Of a stretch of DNA of 64,000 nt, positions 59,013 through 64,000 are shown one piece after another. Numbering within the stretch: the stretch's first letter is position 1; the number at the start of each line of letters is the position of its first letter. A program made the position numbers and the translations under genes. Origin of the DNA: Zingiber officinale (lineage: Eukaryota > Streptophyta > Magnoliopsida > Zingiberales > Zingiberaceae); the NCBI RefSeq assembly GCF_018446385.1, contig NC_056002.1, forward strand, positions 28,196,636 through 28,260,635. The letters run 5' to 3'. The notes under the pieces are model-generated. The model saw only the letters and a program-made list of their open reading frames with translations, did no database searches and was not told the DNA's origin.

Positions 59013-59026
59013 GCTCTGATATCAAT
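59013..59026 (-). other. Primer-binding site of the copia element
   Basis: The minus strand reads TTGATATCAGAGC next to LTR C. It differs by one base from TGGTATCAGAGC, the complement of the initiator tRNA-Met 3' end. Confidence 0.82.
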
Positions 59027-60332
59027 TATTGGATCGAATGAGTACGATAGAGGGGGAGGGGGGGAGGGGGTGAATATCGCGCTTTTAAAACTTTTCTTTT
59101 ACTCGTTAAAAATAAAGTCGTGCAGTGGAAAAATAAAGAACAGTTCGGTTACTTGGTTCGAAGCCTAGGTCGACTTCTACTCCAAGACCCGCGATCCTTG
59201 ACTGCACCGATGGGCAATCCACTAAAACCTTTCTCTTCGAAATCCTCGGAAAGAAGCAGATCGTACAAATGCAAATAGAAGATAGTAACAGACTACTATC
59301 TTCTTTTAAATCAAATACAATGCAAGCTTTGAATAATTATACCGACAAGAGTAGAAGATGAAGCTCGGTGGCTGGATGAAGTTGCTTGCTTGAAGATGTG
59401 CAGAAGACTTGTAGCACGAGTAGCTTGTGTAGAGATGAACTTCAAATCAATCAGAATCCATTACATAACCTCGGACCTCGAGCTCTCTTTTATAAGAATC
59501 ATCGATGTTCGGTCAATCGATCCCTGGGTTCGGTCGACCGAACCAGCTCCCTTCCTTCCTGGCTGAGATCCGATGCTGATTCGATCTTCAACAATTAATG
59601 ACCATTAAGGGTTCGATCGACCGATCCCTTTGTTCGATCGACCGAACGGGCTCCTTCCCTGTTCATCGAGATTTGTCGAGATTTGCATTTACTGTGTCTT
59701 TAATGTTTGATAGTTTGGTCGACCGATCCTCTAGTTTGGTCAACCGATCAGTGTAGTTTCCTTCTGCTTCTAATCGTTGCTGATTGAATTGATCTGTGCC
59801 GAGTCAACCTGGTTCGGTCGACCGATTCCTGCGTTTGGTCGATTACAAAACAGATGTTAGCAAAGTTATATAAAATACATGAGTAGTAATAATAGACAGT
59901 TCAACTGTCTTGATCTCAACTTGGAAACCTTCCCAGTTTCTTCAATTGGATCAGCGACCTTAGGTTGTTCTCTTCAGGAATCTGACCTCACTGTCACTCC
60001 TCTAGTTATTTACCTCAACCTACCTACCAAACATTGATCCTCCAGATCTTGTTTGGACTTTTCACTTAGCCTTGATCGGCTCGCCAAGACTTTTCTTCCG
60101 ATCTTCGGTCCTCCAGACCTCTCGATCACACTGCTAAGCGTCGGGTCCTCTCAACCCACTTGGACTTTCACCCGGGTTCCACGATCTGCTAAGACTTCTC
60201 CTGCCTAGCCTCCAGTTAGGTCTTTTCTGGTTGAGAAAACAACCTGCACACTTAGTCAACTTATTAAGACTTAACTTGAACCTTTGACAACATCAAAACT
60301 TAGGTTTGATTCTGGTGCAACCTGTACCAACA
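59027..60332 (-). repeat. Copia 5' LTR, copy C (1,306 bp)
   Basis: It ends CCAACA at 60332. The + strand left end is TATTGGATCG (TGTTGG in A and B), so one terminal base has mutated. The TATA box reads TATAAAAG on the minus strand at about 59,494-59,487. The palindrome array lies directly upstream in U3 (59,500-59,840). It also has GGGGGAGGGGGGG near 59,050. Confidence 0.88.
59505..59840 (-). promoter_or_regulatory. GGTCGACCGATC palindrome array in U3 of LTR C
   Basis: Units such as GTTCGGTCGACCGAACC and GATCGACCGATCC recur at least eight times upstream of the TATA box in element orientation. Equivalent arrays are at 43,950-44,310 and 50,971-51,330. Confidence 0.75.
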
Positions 60333-60337
60333 ACTAG

Positions 60338-61091
60338 GCTTTATAATCCGTTACTCACTCGCCATCTTCTTCATTCCTTCTCGCATTTTCAATTCTGAGC
60401 ACGCTCTATGAAACTTCTTCTCCTCCTCATCATCACCGACGATCTTTCTAAGTAAGCTTCTCCGTTCTTTTCACTTCATTTCTTTCTCAAATTCTTATGG
60501 CTATCTCCCCTCAACCCCCTCCGTCCATTCTCAGGCTCTGGTACACTTCCACTGGGTCCAAATTTAATGGCAACGAAATCGATCAAATGAAACTTACTTA
60601 TCGTTTCCCCCTGATTATCAAATCATCATCCCTTCCACCTATGACCTCCCCCCTGCCCCCCCCCCCCCCCCCCCCCAACGCCGACTTCCTACCCTTTTTT
60701 AAGGACTAATTTTGTGCTGGCCTTCGATTCCCTGTTCATCATTTTTTCTCAGTTGTGTGTAAATACTTTCATATTTCCCTGCACTAACTGGTGCCGAACT
60801 CCTTTAGGTTACTATGCGGGGTAGTTGTGTTGTTTCTTCTACACGACATTCCCTTAACACCTCAGGTATTCCATTATTTTTATTATCCCAAGTTGTCTGA
60901 TCCAAGGACCTTTTTGTTTCAAGCCCGAGTCAACTCCGTCTTCTTTGATAAGATGCCAATCTCCAATAAGAACTGTAAGGAGCATTGCTTTTACGTTTGA
61001 TTTCTCGATCGACCCGACTCTTTGACCAGCTGGCAGATAGAAGTGATGAAGCCATCATCGCTCAGTCGATATTGAAACTGATCAGACTATC
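60338..61091 (+). pseudogene. Older gypsy-type element interrupted by the copia (gag-like ORF)
   Basis: Frame 2 from the ATG at 60497 to 61000 reads as one decayed protein with in-frame stops at about 60,707 and 60,785. Pieces are LRLWYTSTGSKF, FCAGLRFPVHHFFSVVCKYF, LVPNSFRLLCGVVVLF, IPLTPQVFHYFYYPK, and FLFQARVNSVFFDKMP. It matches, from memory, the N-terminal domain of the putative gag-like proteins of monocot LTR elements. A run of 21 C (60656-60676) has expanded inside it. It is probably continuous with 42838-43475 on the far side of the copia. Confidence 0.68.
60656..60676. repeat. Poly-C run, 21 bp
   Basis: An uninterrupted C homopolymer. Its length should be treated with caution because such runs are prone to sequencing error. 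Confidence 0.9.
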
Positions 61092-63664
61092 TGTTGGAGT
61101 GTATACTAAAAGCCTAGCTTTTGTATAAACATTTATAAGAATCACATTGGTCAAGTGTCTACATTTATATATACCAAATGTAGATGTTCAATTAATTTAT
61201 ATTGTAGATAACATAGTGTGTGGTGTGACACACAGAAGATCATGTTATCAGTTCTTTATAAATTATAAACAGTTGCTCACGACTAAGATGGAAAGGAACA
61301 AACCATCAGAATAGTCGTAGTGTAATTAGGTATTAGTTTATCTTGACTAATAAATTACACTAGTACACTCTAAGTGTATTGAGTAGGACCAATTTAGATA
61401 AGTTCTTTTTATACTGACTTGATAAAAGAACTAGACCTTAGTTATTATGGAAGTGTGTGCTCTTAATCTTAATATAATAACAAACACATATATTTAGTAT
61501 TTATTTCTTGACTTATCAATGGGTGAGATTTAGCTCGATAAATCAATAAGCCCGATAAGTTGGGAAATGATATTACTTATAGTGTGTGTTGTTGATTATA
61601 GAAGGAAACTGTGTCCTAGTAATCTAGGTTGAGAATGACCCTAAGAGGAGCTCATAAGGATTGTCATGTTAAACCCTGCAGGTGGACTTAGTCTGACATG
61701 ACGATGAGGTTGAGTGGTACTACTCTTGGACTAAGATATTAATTAATTGAGTTGTCAGTAACTCATTTAATTAGTGGACATTCGACATCTTAAATACAGG
61801 GAGACTAACACACTCATAATAAGAAGGAGCCCAAAATGTAATTTGGGATTGGTGCGGTAGTTCAATAATAGTTCTTTAGTGGAATGAATTATTATTGATG
61901 AAATTAAGTTATGTGTTCGGGGCGAACACGAGATGCTTAATTTCATAAGGAGACCAAAACTAATTCCTCCTCTCGGCCCCTATCGTAGACTCTTAATTAT
62001 AGAGTACTATACCCACATATACCTACCTTCTTACCCATCCTATAGGGGTCGACCAAGCTAGCTTGGAGTCCAAGCTAGGGCCGGCCAAAGGCATGGTTCA
62101 TGGGTTCATGAGGTGGCCGGCCCTAGCTTGAACCCAAGCTTAGGTGGCCTACCTTATTAAAATAAAAAGGAATTTTATTTTAATTTTTTTTTATGTGGAT
62201 TCCATGGTTTTAAAAGAGATTTTAAAATTTAAATCTTTCCTTTTATAACTTTCTACAAAAGATTAAGAAAAGATTTGAAATCTTTCCTTATTTGTAGATT
62301 AAAAGGTAGATTTTAATTTGAGAAAACTTTTCTTTTTTAACCATGTTCATGATTTAAAAGAGAGTTTAAAATTAAATATCCTCTTTTATTAATTTTACAA
62401 AAGATTTGATATCTTTCCTTATTTGTAGATTGAAAGGAGATTTTAATTTTTAGAGATAACTTTCCTTTTTGGAAATCATCCACATGTTTAAAAGAAAGAT
62501 TTTAATTTATAAAATTTACTTTTTACAAACCACCATGAAGGGAAAAATTATTAGAGAAATTTTTTATAAATTTCCAGAAACAAATTAGGAAGTTTTAATT
62601 CTTATGTGAATTAAACTTTCCTTGATTGGGGATTAAAAGTGGTCGACCATTATAATTAAGAAAAAAAAATTGTTTTTAATTAAATAAATTTTATTTTCAT
62701 GGCAAAGGAATTAAGGAAGTTTTTTATTAAAATTTTCTTATTTGCCAAGACCAAGGAATATAAAAGAGGAGGTAGAGGTGCCTTCATGGTGAACAACTCT
62801 ATTCTTTTTCTTCCTCCCTCTCTTCCTTGGTGGTGTGGCCGGCCCCTCTTTTTTCTCTCCTCTCCTTATTGTGGCCGAAACTTCTTCATTGGTGGAGTTT
62901 TCTCGGTGGCCGAATCAAGCAAGGAGAAGAAGGAGAGAAAAGAGGTTTTGTTTCTTGCATCCCTTGGAGCTTGGTGGTGGTGGTCGGACCTCTACTTCTC
63001 TTGGAGAATTGTGGTGGCCGAATCTTGCTTGGAGAAGAAGGTGGCTTTGGTGGATTCTTATCTCGGTAGATCGTTGCCCACACAACGTCTGGGATAAGAA
63101 GAGAAATACGGTAGAAGATCAAGAGGTTATTTGCTTACAAAGAAAGGTATTACTAGTTTTCTTTGTATAGTTATTTTTGGAAATACCAAACACAAGAGGC
63201 ATATGATTCTAGAGTTTTCGGATTTGTTTCAAATTTGTGTTTATTTTGTTTTATTTTTTGAATTTGTGATTCGATTGTTCTTTTTGATTAACCTAGAGTT
63301 ATTTAAGGAAATTAAATATTAGCTTTCCTTAAAAGGCTTTGTCTAGGCGGTGGTGGATGCTCCCATACCCAAGAAGGTCATGTGCCTCGCCATGCAGTCC
63401 TGGAAGCCAATTTTGGAAATTAATATTTAATGGAATTAATAACATAGGTGGATTTAGATCAATAGTGTTAAGTTCCGTTTGCGATCCAAATCTAAACCAT
63501 CAAGAACAGATAAGTTAAATTTGGAATCAATGATGTTAAGTTCTGTCTGTGATTCCTAATTTAACTTCTAAAGAACACAATAGGTTATTTAAGGAAAGGT
63601 TCGACACTTGTACAAAAAATTTTTGTATAGTGGAACCGGTATGTTTTCCTAGGACTAACCAACA
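61092..63664 (+). repeat. 5' LTR of a second copia element, 2,573 bp
   Basis: It starts TGTTGGAGTGTATAC and ends ACTAACCAACA, immediately followed by a primer site, so it is a 5' LTR on the + strand. It includes inverted GGCCGGCCCTAGCTTG words (about 62,050-62,150) and repeats around GGAGATTTTAA. The frame at 62699-63097 (132 codons) lies wholly inside the LTR and has no recognised domain, so I do not call it a gene. Confidence 0.88.
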
Positions 63665-64000
63665 ATTGGTATCAGAGCTAGGGTTTGCCTCTGTGTGTTT
63701 GGTTTTCAAATAGATTATGCACATGTCATACATAATTTAGGCAGGATAATAGTAGGATGCGCTAACTCTTTGGTTGTAGGCTCCAACTATTATGGCATAT
63801 AGATATTGTGTGTGATTGGACCCTTGGACATGTCAAGGGCATTATTTTGTATGCATGATTGTATATAACAAATACAGCAGGAGCTGTGTTATTTTTAGAA
63901 TTTTATTTTTGTTCGATCTAGAATACATGTACATTCCTTTATGAAATATAGGATCGATGTATATAAAATTCTATATTTGTCACGGATCGTATCTTTGTGA
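63665..64000 (+). mobile_element. Start of the second copia internal region, cut by the window end
   Basis: After the LTR comes ATTGGTATCAGAGC (primer site 63667-63678, exact complement of the initiator tRNA-Met 3' end). About 320 bp of untranslated leader follow before the window stops. No gag frame is reached. Confidence 0.85.

Larger units (their letters stand above)
48246..60332 (-). mobile_element. Full-length but defective Ty1/copia element, SIRE-like
   Basis: Order on the minus strand is LTR C (60332-59027), tRNA-Met-type primer site (59026-59013), gag, protease, integrase, RT, RNase H, polypurine tract and LTR B (51860-48246). This is copia order, with integrase before RT. Length is 12.1 kb, or 9.8 kb without the inserted solo LTR. 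Flanks are GCTAG at left (48241-48245) and ACTAG at right (60333-60337), a 5-bp duplication with one difference. RT text such as [20 protein letters not shown] resembles the SIRE clade, from memory. Stops and frameshifts in every module except the RT/RNase H frame make it non-autonomous. Confidence 0.88.

Noticed and set aside
62699..63170. Overlapping frames of 80-132 codons rich in Trp, Phe and Gly
   Set aside because: All lie inside the 5' LTR of the terminal copia and overlap one another on both strands; compositional.

Overview
The window is nuclear plant DNA, probably monocot. It is intron-rich and AT-rich, with two ordinary plant genes, one decayed gene, a fragment of plastid rDNA, and nested transposable elements that fill most of the rest. 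The monocot assignment is an inference from the retrotransposon types and is not proven.

Region 1 (1-16,100) is one large + strand gene, seen only in its 3' part. Nine exons between 4424 and 15971 splice into one open frame encoding the last 353 residues of a membrane-anchored metallophosphoesterase of the MPPE1/Cdc1 type. Its introns are swollen by insertions. They hold a 928-bp non-autonomous hAT element (1308-2235), a decayed copia scrap (about 5276-5900), and an angiosperm-type SINE split by a 4,963-bp coding hAT element (6011-10973) of the same family as the first. Both hAT copies have perfect 8-bp target duplications.

Region 2 (about 17,900-25,300) is a degenerate L1-type LINE on the minus strand. 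It is interrupted by an LTR-retrotransposon remnant with a 1.6-kb LTR (22586-24189).

Region 3 (26,600-34,500) starts with an eIF3k pseudogene and a nuclear copy of the 5' end of plastid 23S rRNA. A stretch I do not recognise follows, then an apparently intact six-exon minus-strand gene for a SAP30-like Sin3/HDAC subunit (AFR-like, 215 aa).

Region 4 (34,500-41,200) contains a 3.8-kb Mutator-like element with a 9-bp target duplication and long terminal inverted repeats. It carries a gene for a GRF-type zinc finger/transmembrane protein. A solo LTR (38685-39503, 5-bp duplication TGCGT) follows.

Region 5 (41,200-64,000) is a nest of retrotransposons. A minus-strand Ty1/copia element that looks like the SIRE clade (48246-60332) sits inside an older Ty3/gypsy-like element. 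Its left part, together with 638 bp of flank, is present twice in direct tandem (42838-47607 and 47608 to about 54610). A second, unrelated solo LTR (48711-50965) entered only the second copy. At the right edge another copia element begins with a complete 5' LTR and a tRNA-Met primer site, and runs out of the window.

Most notable: dense arrays of GATCGGTC/ATCGAT-type palindromes recur in three unrelated LTR families; the coding hAT element has very long GC-rich perfect palindromes near its 5' end; the retrotransposon plus flank is tandemly duplicated; and the MULE carries a zinc-finger/transmembrane gene.
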